Shown here in pieces: positions 8,455 through 18,098 of a stretch of DNA of 64,000 nucleotides (position 1 is its first letter; each line of letters opens with the position of its first letter). Made by a program: the position numbers and the translations under genes. The stretch is from an uncultured Ectothiorhodospiraceae bacterium (GTDB lineage: Bacteria > Pseudomonadota > Gammaproteobacteria > Nitrococcales > Nitrococcaceae), in NCBI GenBank assembly GCA_913061005.1, contig CAJXSH010000008.1, positions 1 to 64,000 on the forward strand, written 5' to 3'. The notes beneath the pieces are model-generated. The model was given only the letters and a program-made list of their open reading frames with translations, was not told the origin of the DNA and did not search any database.

Positions 8455-11400
8455 ATGGATCTCAACACCGCGCTTTCTCGCTACGATCTGGACTTCGCCA
8501 CCATCCAGACGCCCGCCGGCCTCGCTCGACTGGATGAGGCCTTTGTCAACGAGCTGACCGCCAGCGCGCCGGCCCTGGCCGAGGCGTTGAAAGCCTATCG
8601 GCAACGCGACGAGGATCTACCCGGCACCCAGAACAGCGAGCTGCTGATCAGCCTTGCCCCCCACGTCGAGGCCTTCCTGGGGCGGCTTTTCGGGATCGAG
8701 TCCGAACTTGCCGGACTGCGTGAATCCATCCTGGCCGAGGACGTGGTCATGCAGTTCAAGCAGGCCTACGTCCAGAAGCGCGTCAAAAAGTACCGCAAAC
8801 CCATTGAATACAGCTTTGCCGAGCTGGATGCCGCGGTGCACGCCGGCGTGGGGCATATCGAAGGGGGCGACGAAGAGCGGGCACTGGCGCGGTTTGCCAT
8901 GGCGTTGCTGGATGACGAAACCGCCAATGCCGAGGTCATCGAGACCCTGACCGCCTGGTGCAAGCTGGCCCGGCAGACGCCCGAAGGCCAGCGCCGGGTG
9001 GCCGGCTGGGCAAGCTTTCGACTGCCCGAGCGGGTCGATCACTTCGACCGCGTGCCCACCGAGTCCGTCGAGGTCGACGGGGTGACACGCCTTCAGGCCG
9101 ACCCCGGGCAATGGCGTCAACGCGACGGGTTTTCACTCACCGATGCACGCATGACCCCAAGGGATGTGCAAAGCGAGGTGCATTACTGCATCTATTGCCA
9201 CGATCACCAGGGCGATTTCTGCTCGCGGGGATTCCCGCAGAAAAAGGGCAGCCCGGATGAGGGTTTCAAGAAAGACCCGTTGGGGGTGACGCTGACCGGC
9301 TGTCCGCTCGAAGAGAAAATCTCGGAGATGCACGTACTGCGGCGCGACGGGTACAACCTCGCCGCCCTTGCCATGATCATGGTGGACAACCCCATGGTGC
9401 CGGCCACCGGCCACCGGATCTGCAATGACTGCATGAAAGGCTGCATCTACCAAAAGCAGGACCCGGTCAATATCCCCCAGATCGAGACCCGGGTACTGAC
9501 CGACAGCCTGGATCTGACCTGGGGTGTCGAGCTCTATCACCTGCTCACGCGCTGGAACCCGCTGCGTCGCGAGCAATACATCCAGCAACCGGACAACAAC
9601 CGGCGCGTGCTGGTCGCCGGGATGGGGCCAGCCGGTTTTACCATGGCACACCATCTGACCATGTCGGGCACCGCTGTGGTGGGCGTCGACGGACTCAAGA
9701 TCGAGCCCCTGCCCGAGGCGCTTTTGCAACAGCCCGTCCAGCGCTGGTCGGATCTTCAGGAAGATCTCGACGAGCGCATCCTCATGGGCTTTGGCGGGGT
9801 GGCCGAATACGGGATCACTGTTCGCTGGGACAAGAACTTTCTCAAGCTCATCTATCTGACGCTCGCGCGGCGGCACAACTTCCGGGTCTTCGGGGGCGTG
9901 CGCCTGGGTGGCACGGTCACCCTCGAGGATGCCTGGTCACTGGGCTTCGATCATGTGGTCAACGCCACCGGTGCCGGACTGCCGCGGGTCGTGCACATGG
10001 GCAACAGCCTCGCCCGCGGCATGCGTCAGGCCAGCGACTTTCTCATGGCCTTGCAGCTGACCGGCGCGGCCAAGGCATCGAGCCTGGCCAGCCTGCAGGT
10101 CCGGCTGCCCGCCGTGGTGGTCGGTGGCGGTCTGACCGGCATCGACACCGCCACCGAGGTGCAGGCGTATTACATCAAGCAGGTCGAAAAGATCCTCGAG
10201 CGCTACGAGCGGCTGAGCGAACGCCTGGGCACCGAGGCAGTGACCGCCGGGCTCAACGACGAGGACGCGGCCACCCTGGCGGAGTTTCTCGAACACGGCC
10301 GCGCCATTCGCCAGGAGCGCGAGGCGGCCGCCCGGGCCCAGCGCGAGCCCGATTTCAATCCCCTGCTGCGCGCCTGGGGCGGTGTCACCGTGGCCTATCG
10401 CAAGGGCATGACCGACTCGCCCGCCTATGTGCGCAACCACGAAGAGGTCACCAAGGCCACCGAAGAGGCGCTTTTCTACGCCGAGGGGCTTGAGCCGCTG
10501 CGGGCCGAAGTGGATGAACACAACCATGTCAGCGCCCTGGTCTGCCGCGAGCTGCAAAGGCAGGACGGCCACTGGGCCCCCACCGGCACCGAGCGTCGCC
10601 TGCCGGCCCGCGCCATTTTTATCGCCGCCGGGACGGTGCCCAACACCATCTACGAACGCGAGCACGCCGGCACCTTCCAGCTCCAGGGCAATCACTTTCT
10701 GCCCCATCAGCCCACCGCGGCGGGGCTGGAGCCCGTCGACGACGCCGATCACTGCAAAACCCCGGTATTCGGGCCGTTGACCTCGTACGATAACGGCGGA
10801 CGGCGGGTGAGCTTTATCGGCGATACCCACCCGGCGTTCCATGGCAGCGTGGTCAAGGCGATCGCATCGGGCATGCGCACCTACCCCTATGTCCTGGCGG
10901 CGATGACACACGAGCCACCCGCCACCGGCCGGTCGCATGAGGATTTCCTCGAAGAAATGGATGACCTTTTCACCGCGCGAGTGGTGGAGGTGCGACGGGA
11001 CAACCCGGCCATGGTCGAGCTCTGGGTCCGTGCCCCGATGGCCGCGCGCAACTTCCGCCCCGGGCAATTCTTTCGCCTGCAGACATTCGAATCGCTCTCG
11101 CCGGTGGTGGACGACACACGGCTGCAGATACCGCTCATCACCGTCTCGGGCACCGGCGTCAAGGACGACTGTATCCGGCTGATGATCCTGCAGTGGGGCG
11201 CAGGCCCACGGCTTGTGGGTCGACTCCAGCCCGGTGACCCAATGGTGTTGATGGGGCCAACCGGGGCCCCCACCGATATGCCCACCGGCCGGACCATCAT
11301 GGTGGTGGCCGGCCGCTGGGGTGCAGCGGTGATGCTCGATATCGGTGCCGCGCTGCGCGCGGCGGGTAACCGGGTGCTCTACGTCGCCGCGTTCGGCGCG

Positions 11401-11940
11401 GCCGGGGACGTCGACCACCAGGATGAACTCGAGGCCGGCGCCGACCAGGTGATCTGGTGCACCGCCAAGGATGAGTGCATCCAGCCCCGGCGGCCCCAGG
11501 ACATCAGCCTGCAGGCGACCGACATGATCGATGTGGTCCGTCGTTACGGCGACGGCGACATTGGACCGGCAGAGGGCGGTATCCCGCTGTCGGACGTCGA
11601 TCGGATCATGGTCATGGGCGGCACCGGGCTACTGAAGGGCTTTCAGTCGGCGGTCCAGGGCGAGCTCAAGGCGCGCTTCGCCGCCGATTGCGATGCCTTC
11701 GGCACGGTGGGCAGCCCGATGCAGTGCATGATGCAGGGCGTCTGCGCCCAGTGCCTGCAGTGGCAGATCGACCCGGAGACCGGCGAGCGCACGCGGCCGG
11801 TGTTCTCCTGCGCCGGCCAGGATCAGCCATTGACCTGGATCGATCTGGACAACCTGGCCGCCCGGCAGCAGCAAAATCGTCTCAGCGACCGGCTCAACGG
11901 GCAGTGGCTCGAGCAGGTGCTACAGCAGGCGGCGTCCTAG
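8455..11940 (+). CDS. Large iron-sulfur flavoprotein, NfnB(GltD)-like plus NfnA(PyrK)-like fusion
   Basis: A 1161-residue cytoplasmic protein. Residues 1-235 match no family I recognise. Cysteines at 245, 248, 256 and 283 and a second set at 323, 326 and 330 resemble the two-cluster N-terminal domain of GltD, NfnB and dihydropyrimidine dehydrogenase. Next come a FAD motif GMGPAG (389-394) and an NAD(P) motif GGGLTG (557-562) in a GltD-like two-dinucleotide module, with an insert rich in Glu, Arg and Ala (about 575-640). From about 840 there is a ferredoxin-reductase/PyrK-like domain: FRPGQFFRL, a nucleotide-binding segment near 948, and cysteines 1091, 1097, 1100 and 1119 spaced like the PyrK [2Fe-2S] site. 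This order equals NfnB then NfnA in one chain. AGGGA precedes the ATG by 5 bases, and the stop overlaps convergent acpS by 4 bases. The exact reaction is unknown. Confidence 0.8.
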   Translation: MDLNTALSRYDLDFATIQTPAGLARLDEAFVNELTASAPALAEALKAYRQRDEDLPGTQNSELLISLAPHVEAFLGRLFGIESELAGLRESILAEDVVMQFKQAYVQKRVKKYRKPIEYSFAELDAAVHAGVGHIEGGDEERALARFAMALLDDETANAEVIETLTAWCKLARQTPEGQRRVAGWASFRLPERVDHFDRVPTESVEVDGVTRLQADPGQWRQRDGFSLTDARMTPRDVQSEVHYCIYCHDHQGDFCSRGFPQKKGSPDEGFKKDPLGVTLTGCPLEEKISEMHVLRRDGYNLAALAMIMVDNPMVPATGHRICNDCMKGCIYQKQDPVNIPQIETRVLTDSLDLTWGVELYHLLTRWNPLRREQYIQQPDNNRRVLVAGMGPAGFTMAHHLTMSGTAVVGVDGLKIEPLPEALLQQPVQRWSDLQEDLDERILMGFGGVAEYGITVRWDKNFLKLIYLTLARRHNFRVFGGVRLGGTVTLEDAWSLGFDHVVNATGAGLPRVVHMGNSLARGMRQASDFLMALQLTGAAKASSLASLQVRLPAVVVGGGLTGIDTATEVQAYYIKQVEKILERYERLSERLGTEAVTAGLNDEDAATLAEFLEHGRAIRQEREAAARAQREPDFNPLLRAWGGVTVAYRKGMTDSPAYVRNHEEVTKATEEALFYAEGLEPLRAEVDEHNHVSALVCRELQRQDGHWAPTGTERRLPARAIFIAAGTVPNTIYEREHAGTFQLQGNHFLPHQPTAAGLEPVDDADHCKTPVFGPLTSYDNGGRRVSFIGDTHPAFHGSVVKAIASGMRTYPYVLAAMTHEPPATGRSHEDFLEEMDDLFTARVVEVRRDNPAMVELWVRAPMAARNFRPGQFFRLQTFESLSPVVDDTRLQIPLITVSGTGVKDDCIRLMILQWGAGPRLVGRLQPGDPMVLMGPTGAPTDMPTGRTIMVVAGRWGAAVMLDIGAALRAAGNRVLYVAAFGAAGDVDHQDELEAGADQVIWCTAKDECIQPRRPQDISLQATDMIDVVRRYGDGDIGPAEGGIPLSDVDRIMVMGGTGLLKGFQSAVQGELKARFAADCDAFGTVGSPMQCMMQGVCAQCLQWQIDPETGERTRPVFSCAGQDQPLTWIDLDNLAARQQQNRLSDRLNGQWLEQVLQQAAS

Positions 11941-12338
11941 GCCTCGAGCACGACAAACGCCAGGGCCTGGTCGCGCTCATCGCTAATGGACAGATGGGCC
12001 CGGCCTACCCCCAGCTGGTTCGCCCGGGCCGCGGCCCGGCCGCAGAAGCGCAGTAACGGCGCGCCCTGACTGTCATGCCCGACCACCAGCTCGGGGAACG
12101 CCGCTTCGGCCCCGATCCCGCAACCGAGCGCCTTGGCGGCGGCTTCCTTGGCGGCAAAACGCCGCGCCAGGTAGGCATCGGCCAGTGCCCCGCCCGGCGA
12201 CGAGGCAACGATGCGCTGATAAGCGGCCTGCTCGCTGTCGGCGAGCAAGCGGCTGACAAGCCGGGCGCCATAACGGGCGTGAATGCCCGCCATACGGGGA
12301 ATCGAGACAAGATCGGTGCCGATCCCGATGATGCTCAA
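11937..12338 (-). CDS. acpS: Holo-[acyl-carrier-protein] synthase
   Basis: A 133-residue 4'-phosphopantetheinyl transferase that activates acyl carrier protein for lipid synthesis. It has the family start [11 protein letters not shown], with the Mg-binding Asp, and [12 protein letters not shown], with the second metal ligand Glu. The C-terminal [18 protein letters not shown] is also typical. The start is a TTG at 12338 whose last two bases are also the first two of the pdxJ stop (TTGA), implying translational coupling to pdxJ. Its own stop overlaps the convergent flavoprotein gene by CTAG, so no terminator can lie between them. Confidence 0.96.
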   Translation of the reverse strand: MSIIGIGTDLVSIPRMAGIHARYGARLVSRLLADSEQAAYQRIVASSPGGALADAYLARRFAAKEAAAKALGCGIGAEAAFPELVVGHDSQGAPLLRFCGRAAARANQLGVGRAHLSISDERDQALAFVVLEA

Positions 12339-13090
12339 TGGCGCGCCTCGCGGATCAGGCGCTTCATCTCGCGCACCGCTTCCTCAAGGCCGGTGAACAC
12401 CGAGCGCGCCACGATACTGTGGCCGATGTTCAACTCGGTGATCGATGGCAGCGCGGCAATCGGTGCGACGTTGTGATAATGCAGCCCGTGGCCGGCGTTC
12501 ACCTGCAACCCCAGCGAGTGCCCGAGCTCGGCGGCCTGTTGGACACGCTGGAATTCACGGTGGATGTCGGCATCACTCCGGGCATCGGCAAAGCCGCCGG
12601 TATGCAGCTCAATGACCGGCGCCCCGGCGGCCTGCGCCGCTTTGACCTGCTCGGCGGTGGGATCGACAAAAAGCGAGACCCGGACGCCGGCATCCGCCAG
12701 CCGCTGACAGGCCTCGGCCACTCGTTGCGGGTCACCCACGACATCCAGACCCCCTTCGGTGGTGAGCTCCTCGCGTCGCTCTGGCACCAGACAACAGTCC
12801 GAGGGGGCCGTGCGGGCGGCAATATCCAGCATCTCTGGGGTGATGGCGATCTCGAGATTCATGCGCGTCTGCAGTGAATCCGCCAGGCGCACGACATCGC
12901 CATCCTGGATATGGCGCCGATCCTCGCGCAGATGAATGGTGATGGCATCGGCGCCAGCCTGTTCGGCGAGGTGCGCGGCCAGCAGCGGGTCCGGGTAGCG
13001 TGTGCCGCGCGCCTGACGCAGGCCGGCGACATGATCGACGTTCACGCCAAGCAGGGGCTCAAGGCTGCCCTGATGATGCGCCATTGTCAT
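12335..13090 (-). CDS. pdxJ: Pyridoxine 5'-phosphate synthase
   Basis: About 251 residues; a TIM-barrel enzyme that joins 3-amino-1-hydroxyacetone phosphate (aminoacetone-3-phosphate) and 1-deoxyxylulose 5-phosphate to make PNP. It shows [33 protein letters not shown] with the His and Glu active-site residues, and the C-terminal [12 protein letters not shown] and [18 protein letters not shown] stands before two in-frame ATGs at 13090 and 13084, and spacing favours the second slightly. The start lies within the end of recO (about 30-base overlap), and its TGA overlaps the TTG of acpS. Confidence 0.97.
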   Translation of the reverse strand: MTMAHHQGSLEPLLGVNVDHVAGLRQARGTRYPDPLLAAHLAEQAGADAITIHLREDRRHIQDGDVVRLADSLQTRMNLEIAITPEMLDIAARTAPSDCCLVPERREELTTEGGLDVVGDPQRVAEACQRLADAGVRVSLFVDPTAEQVKAAQAAGAPVIELHTGGFADARSDADIHREFQRVQQAAELGHSLGLQVNAGHGLHYHNVAPIAALPSITELNIGHSIVARSVFTGLEEAVREMKRLIREARH

Positions 13091-13811
13091 GATCTCCTTT
13101 GACAGTGTAGCGGGCATAAAGCTCGCGGCTTTTGAGCGGGCGTTCACCGATGTGCGCACGCAGCGCCAATCGCATGATGTCGCGGGTCTGCCGGGCCACC
13201 CAATCCTCGATGGGTGTGGCGGCAAGACCGATCAGCACCCGGCCGGTGACGACATCCCGGCCCGTCGGACTGGCAACGGGCGTCGCACCAATGGCGGGAT
13301 CGTACCGGTAGGCTTGATCCGGCACCAGCGCCTGATCATTGACGTCGCGCTGCAGGGGCAGGCCATAGCCCAACAGGCCCAACAGATCACGCTCGAAACG
13401 GCGCAGCAGCGACGCCTCGGGCTGATCACCGGCAAGGCCTTCCAGCAACTGGAGATAGATCGCAAAGACCCCGGGCTGGGGGTCGTCCCGGTGGAGCAGT
13501 CGCATGAGCAGCTCGTTGGCATAAAAGCCACTGACAAGGCGCCGATGGCGCAGGACAAGCGGACGCCCGGCCGATTCCACCGCCTGCATCGCGCCCAGCT
13601 CCCCCCGTCGCCGCCAGGAGACGGCCAACGGCTGGAAGGGCTGCAGCAGACCGGCCGATGGACTGCGCCGGCCCCGCACCCCACGCGCCACCAGCCCGAC
13701 CCGACCGTGATCGCGGCTGATCAGCTCGAGCAGCAGGCTTGTATTGCGGTAATCGCGGGTGTGGAGCACCAGGGCCGGCTCCAGTTCAACCCGAGTGACG
13801 CTGCCACTCAT
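13059..13811 (-). CDS. recO: DNA repair protein RecO
   Basis: A 250-residue RecFOR recombination mediator that anneals ssDNA and loads RecA. The N-terminal OB fold starts at about residue 8 with [26 protein letters not shown], written here in part as [12 protein letters not shown]. The RecO signature GxxRGxR-like stretch ARGVRGRR follows, and the helical domain has [12 protein letters not shown]. The zinc-finger cysteines found in some RecO proteins are absent, as in other gammaproteobacterial RecO. The start overlaps era by ATGA. Confidence 0.95.
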   Translation of the reverse strand: MSGSVTRVELEPALVLHTRDYRNTSLLLELISRDHGRVGLVARGVRGRRSPSAGLLQPFQPLAVSWRRRGELGAMQAVESAGRPLVLRHRRLVSGFYANELLMRLLHRDDPQPGVFAIYLQLLEGLAGDQPEASLLRRFERDLLGLLGYGLPLQRDVNDQALVPDQAYRYDPAIGATPVASPTGRDVVTGRVLIGLAATPIEDWVARQTRDIMRLALRAHIGERPLKSRELYARYTVKGDHDNGASSGQP

Positions 13812-14716
13812 TGCGCTTCGGTATAGCCCAGCGCCTGGAGCATGCGGGCGTCATCCGACCAGCCCTCACGGACCTTGACCCACGTCTTTAGATAGACCCG
13901 CACGCCCAGACAGCGCTCGATTTCCTTGCGCGCGGCCGCACCGATTCGCTTGATCCGTTCGCCCCCCTCACCAATGACAATGCGCCGTTGGCCGGGTCGC
14001 TCGACCCAGATGACCGCCGCGATGCGACGCAAGCGCCCCTCGCTTTCGAGGGCTTCGATCTCGACGGTGCTCGCGTAGGGGAGCTCATCGCCGAGCATCA
14101 GCGTGAGCTGTTCGCGCAGCAGTTCGGCGACCATGAACCGCTCGCCCCGATCGGTGACCTGCTCGGGCGGAAAAAGCGGTGGGCTTGCGGGGAGATGTTT
14201 GACGATCTCGGCCTCGAGGCCGTCGAGATTATCCGCGCGGCTCGCCGAGACCGGGACCACCGCCGCGAATGACCGTCGCTCTGCCATCTCGGCGATCCTG
14301 GGTAACAGGCGGTTTTTATCGCGCAGCCGATCGACCTTGTTCAAAACGCTGATCACCGGGGCGTTAACGCCCTCCAGGCGGCTGAGCACCGCGTCATCGG
14401 CCTCAAGCCAGCGATTCGCTTCGCTGAGCATCACCACCAGATCCACATCGGCGAGTGCGCTGCCGGCGGCGTCATTGAGGTAACGGTTCATGGCCGTCCG
14501 CCCGCCCTGGTGCAGGCCGGGGGTATCGACGTAGACAATCTGGGCATCGTCCCGGTGATGAATCCCCAGGATGCGATGCCGGGTGGTCTGGGGCTTGCGG
14601 GTGGCGATGCTTACTTTACGGCCAAGAATGGCGTTGAGCAGGGTCGATTTGCCCACGTTGGGCCGCCCCACCAGGGCCACGAACCCGGCGACATGGCTCG
14701 AATCCGAGGCAGTCAC
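13808..14716 (-). CDS. era: GTPase Era
   Basis: A 302-residue GTPase that binds 16S rRNA near its 3' end and assists 30S assembly. G motifs are G1 GRPNVGKST, G3 DTPG in YVDTPGLHQGG, and G4 NKVD. The C-terminal KH domain contains VIGEGGERIKRIG. The correct start is the GTG at 14716, whose GTGA overlaps the rnc stop; an upstream open frame is shadow sequence within rnc. Era follows rnc as in most gammaproteobacteria, linking rRNA processing with ribosome maturation. Confidence 0.97.
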   Translation of the reverse strand: MTASDSSHVAGFVALVGRPNVGKSTLLNAILGRKVSIATRKPQTTRHRILGIHHRDDAQIVYVDTPGLHQGGRTAMNRYLNDAAGSALADVDLVVMLSEANRWLEADDAVLSRLEGVNAPVISVLNKVDRLRDKNRLLPRIAEMAERRSFAAVVPVSASRADNLDGLEAEIVKHLPASPPLFPPEQVTDRGERFMVAELLREQLTLMLGDELPYASTVEIEALESEGRLRRIAAVIWVERPGQRRIVIGEGGERIKRIGAAARKEIERCLGVRVYLKTWVKVREGWSDDARMLQALGYTEAQ

Positions 14717-15417
14717 GGGCGTTTGTCTCCACTGTCCATTGGTTCGTCGGCCTGCAGCTGTGCGAGCAAATCCTCGGCGGCCGCCTGTTCGGCCTGACGG
14801 CGGTTGGCGGCAACCCCCTCGCCCACCGGCGCCAGGGCCTCGCATCGACAGGTCACGCGAAAAGTCTGCTCATGGGCGCGGCCGTGGGTTTCCTCCAGCG
14901 CATAATGCGGCAGCGCCAGATGCCTGGCCTGAAGATACTCCTGGAGTCGGGTCTTGGCATCCTTGAGCGCCTCCATATCAGGCAGCTCGGCAAGATGCCC
15001 CTCGTAGAGCCTGAGGATCAGTGCCTCGCCGGCCGAAAAACCGCCATCCAGATAGACTGCACCGATGAGTGCCTCCAGCGCATCGGCGAGGATCGAGTCG
15101 CGCCGACGCCCGCCGGTTTTGAGCTCGCCGCTGCCGAGGACAATATGCGGGCCCAGGGCGATGTCGCGGGCAATCCCGGCCAGGGCATTTTTGTTGACCA
15201 ACGCCGCCCGCAAACGGCTGAGCTCGCCCTCGCGCAGATCCGGGCGGCGCTGGAAGATCTCGGAGGCGATCACGAAATTGAGGATCGCATCACCCAGAAA
15301 CTCCAGTCGCTCGTTGTTTGGCCCGGCGGCGCTGCGGTGCGTGACCGCTTGCCGCAACAGCTCAGGGTTGCCGAAGGACCAGTCGATGCGCTCGGCAAGG
15401 CGCTGAAGATCCATCAT
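14713..15417 (-). CDS. rnc: Ribonuclease III
   Basis: A 234-residue double-strand-specific endoribonuclease that processes rRNA precursors. The catalytic signature is NNERLEFLGDAILNFVI with the Glu and Asp metal ligands, and DALEALIGAVYLDGG supplies the second acidic pair. A double-stranded-RNA-binding domain covers about residues 155-225. The start at the first of two tandem ATGs (15417) is supported by GGAGG 7 bases upstream; the longer open frame would run into lepB. Confidence 0.97.
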   Translation of the reverse strand: MMDLQRLAERIDWSFGNPELLRQAVTHRSAAGPNNERLEFLGDAILNFVIASEIFQRRPDLREGELSRLRAALVNKNALAGIARDIALGPHIVLGSGELKTGGRRRDSILADALEALIGAVYLDGGFSAGEALILRLYEGHLAELPDMEALKDAKTRLQEYLQARHLALPHYALEETHGRAHEQTFRVTCRCEALAPVGEGVAANRRQAEQAAAEDLLAQLQADEPMDSGDKRP

Positions 15418-15436
15418 CGCCGCCGCACCTCCGTGC

Positions 15437-16174
15437 TCAGTCAATGCGCTGCCCCATCCTTGACCAATTGGGCCCGCCATTCCAGCTCAGCCAGATGAAA
15501 AAGGCCTCCCCCACCAGGTGGTCCCGCGGCACCGTCCCCCAGAAACGGCTATCGCTGCTGCGGTCGCGATTGTCGCCCATTACAAAGTACTCGCCCTCCG
15601 GAACCCGGGCCGAGAACCCCCGGCGGTTGCCATTGCGATGCAGCAAAAGCTCATGCCAGTCATCATCGATGCGCTCGCGCAGCAGGGCAAAGGCATCGTC
15701 TTTCGCCCATTCGCCGAGCGATTCCATGGGCACCGGCCGGCCGTTAATCGAAAGCCGGCGGTTGGCATAGGTGATCCGGTCACCCGGCAGACCCACAATC
15801 CGCTTGATGTAGTCCTGTCCCGGATTGGGGGGGTAGCGGAACACCACGACATCGCCGCGTTCCGGATCGCCCACCGGGGCAATCAGCTGGTGGGAGACCG
15901 GCAGTCGCAGGCCATAGCCGAATTTGTTCACCAGAATGAAGTCGCCGGACTCCAGGGTCGGCAGCATGGACCCGGAGGGGATGCGGAAGGGCTCGATCAC
16001 AAACGATCGCACCACCAGGACGATCAGGATGACCGGGAAGAGCGACCGCCCCAGGTCCACCCAATAGCTGACCGGCGCATCGGCGGGCCGGCGACGTCGG
16101 CGAATGCGGTCGTACACCCAGATGATGCCGCTGATCGCCGTCACCACCACCAGCAGCAGTTCAAAATCCAGCAT
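15437..16174 (-). CDS. lepB: Signal peptidase I
   Basis: A 245-residue inner-membrane serine protease removing Sec/Tat signal peptides. It has two N-terminal membrane segments (about residues 4-20 and 45-62) with a basic RRRRR stretch between them. The catalytic Ser lies in IPSGSMLPTL, the catalytic Lys in YIKRIVGLPGDRI, and box E is GEYFVMGDNRDRSSDSRFWG. It lies 14 bases after lepA, the conserved lepA-lepB pair. Confidence 0.97.
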   Translation of the reverse strand: MLDFELLLVVVTAISGIIWVYDRIRRRRRPADAPVSYWVDLGRSLFPVILIVLVVRSFVIEPFRIPSGSMLPTLESGDFILVNKFGYGLRLPVSHQLIAPVGDPERGDVVVFRYPPNPGQDYIKRIVGLPGDRITYANRRLSINGRPVPMESLGEWAKDDAFALLRERIDDDWHELLLHRNGNRRGFSARVPEGEYFVMGDNRDRSSDSRFWGTVPRDHLVGEAFFIWLSWNGGPNWSRMGQRID

Positions 16175-16188
16175 GTCTGCCCGCCCCC

Positions 16189-17985
16189 TCAGCGATCCGA
16201 GTCAACCTGCAGCACGGCCAGGAACGCGTCCTGCGGAATCTCGACCCGACCGACCTGCTTCATGCGCCGTTTGCCCTGCTTCTGCTTCTCGAGCAGTTTT
16301 TTCTTGCGTGTAATATCGCCGCCATAGCACTTGGCGGTCACATTCTTGCGCAACGCCTTGACGGTGGATCGTGCAATCACCTTCGAACCCACCGCCGCCT
16401 GAATGGCCACCTCGAACATCTGCCGCGGGATGATCTCTTTGAGTTTTTCGGTCAACTCGCGGCCCCGGCCCTCGGCCTGGTCGCGGTGGACGATCACCGA
16501 CAGGGCATCGACCCGATCACCGTTGACCAGAATGTCCAGCTTGACGAGGTTTTCCGGCTGAAAGCGCCGGAACTCGTAGTCGAACGAGGCATACCCCCGG
16601 GAGGCGGATTTCAGACGGTCAAAGAAATCGAGCACCACCTCGCCCATGGGCATCTCGTATTCGAGCGAGATCTGATTGCCGACATACTGCATGCCCTTCT
16701 GCGTGCCGCGCTTGTCCTCGCAGAGCTTGATCACCGCGCCGACATAGGCCTGTGGCACCAGAATGCTGGCCTGGATGATGGGCTCACGGATTGATTCAAC
16801 ATCGTTGACCGGTGGCAGCTCGGAGGGATTGTGCACGCGCAGTGAATCGCCCTCTTTGGTGATGACCTCGTGGACCACGGTCGGCGCGGTGGTGATCAGA
16901 TCAAGCCCGTACTCGCGCTCGAGACGCTCCTGGACGATTTCCATATGCAGCATGCCCAGGAAACCGCAGCGAAAGCCAAAACCCAGCGCCTCGGAATTCT
17001 CGGGCTCGTAGTGCAGTGCCGCGTCGTTGAGCCGCAGCTTACCGAGCGCATCCCGGAAGGCCTCGTAATCATCCGAGCTGGTCGGGAAAACCCCGGCAAA
17101 GACCCGGGGCTGGACGAGTTTGAATCCGGGCACCGGTTCAGCGGTCGGCGCCCTGGCCTGGGTCAGCGTATCGCCCACCGGCGCGCCGTCGATATCCTTG
17201 ATCCCCGCCACCACAAACCCGACCCGGCCGGCGGTGAGCGATGACCAGGGCGTGCGCTTGGGCGTGAAAATCCCCATGTCATCGACCTGGAACTCGCGAC
17301 CGGTCGACATCACCTTGATCCGATCGCCTTTGTTGAGCGTGCCATCGATAATGCGCACCAGGCAGACCACGCCCAGGTAGTTGTCAAACCACGAGTCGAT
17401 GATAAGGGCCTTGAGCGGCCCATCCGGCTTGCCCTGTGGCGCGGGAATCCGGTGCACCAGCGCTTCGAGCAGATCCTCCACACCCATGCCCGTTTTGGCG
17501 CTGATGGGCACGACCTCGGCGCCATCCAGGCCGATGATTTCTTCGATCTGCTGGATCACCCGGTCCGGCTCGGCGGAGGGCAGATCGATCTTGTTGAGTA
17601 CGGGAATGACCTCAAGGCCCTGTTCCACGGCGGTATAGCAGTTGGCGACGCTCTGGGCCTCGACCCCCTGGGCGGCATCCACAAGCAACAGGGCCCCCTC
17701 GCAGGCATACAGCGATCGGCTGACCTCGTAGGAGAAGTCCACATGCCCCGGGGTATCGATGAAGTTCAGCTGGTAGGTCTGACCATCACGCGCTGTATAG
17801 TCCAGGCTCACACTCTGCGCCTTGATCGTGATGCCCCGCTCGCGTTCCAGATCCATGGAGTCGAGCATCTGCTCGCTGGACTGCCGCGCGTTGTAGTGGG
17901 CAGAGCGCTCGATCAACCGATCAGCGAGCGTGGATTTGCCATGATCGATATGCGCGATGATGGAGAAGTTTCTGATTTGATCCAT
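16189..17985 (-). CDS. lepA: Elongation factor 4 (back-translocating GTPase LepA)
   Basis: A 598-residue translational GTPase. G1 is [10 protein letters not shown]2 is [11 protein letters not shown]3 is DTPGHVDF and G4 is NKIDLP. Domains II, III and V are EF-G-like, and the C-terminal LepA-specific domain ends with the basic [18 protein letters not shown]. The length equals the usual 599 residues. It is upstream of lepB and downstream of degP, with a strong intrinsic terminator in between, so it probably has its own promoter in the 113-base gap; none is obvious. Confidence 0.98.
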   Translation of the reverse strand: MDQIRNFSIIAHIDHGKSTLADRLIERSAHYNARQSSEQMLDSMDLERERGITIKAQSVSLDYTARDGQTYQLNFIDTPGHVDFSYEVSRSLYACEGALLLVDAAQGVEAQSVANCYTAVEQGLEVIPVLNKIDLPSAEPDRVIQQIEEIIGLDGAEVVPISAKTGMGVEDLLEALVHRIPAPQGKPDGPLKALIIDSWFDNYLGVVCLVRIIDGTLNKGDRIKVMSTGREFQVDDMGIFTPKRTPWSSLTAGRVGFVVAGIKDIDGAPVGDTLTQARAPTAEPVPGFKLVQPRVFAGVFPTSSDDYEAFRDALGKLRLNDAALHYEPENSEALGFGFRCGFLGMLHMEIVQERLEREYGLDLITTAPTVVHEVITKEGDSLRVHNPSELPPVNDVESIREPIIQASILVPQAYVGAVIKLCEDKRGTQKGMQYVGNQISLEYEMPMGEVVLDFFDRLKSASRGYASFDYEFRRFQPENLVKLDILVNGDRVDALSVIVHRDQAEGRGRELTEKLKEIIPRQMFEVAIQAAVGSKVIARSTVKALRKNVTAKCYGGDITRKKKLLEKQKQGKRRMKQVGRVEIPQDAFLAVLQVDSDR

Positions 17986-18016
17986 GAAATCCTGGCCCGG
18001 CCTGTGCCGGCTGCGG

Positions 18017-18057
18017 AAAAACAGCGGCCGCAGTCCGGACGCACCGGCTGCGGCCGC
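18017..18057 (-). terminator. Strong rho-independent terminator after degP
   Basis: On the minus strand GCGGCCGCAGCCGG pairs with CCGGACTGCGGCCGC around the loop TGCGT, giving a 14-bp stem with one bulged A, followed by TGTTTTT. It lies 41 bases past the degP stop and before lepA, closing the rpoE-rseA-rseB-degP unit. Confidence 0.8.
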
Positions 18058-18098
18058 ACCGACCGACGGTCGGATAGGCTAGCCGCTAACGATACCCA

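Noticed and set aside
9937-11418. 493-codon minus-strand frame opposite the flavoprotein gene
   Set aside because: Gly/His-rich shadow translation without start signal or homology.
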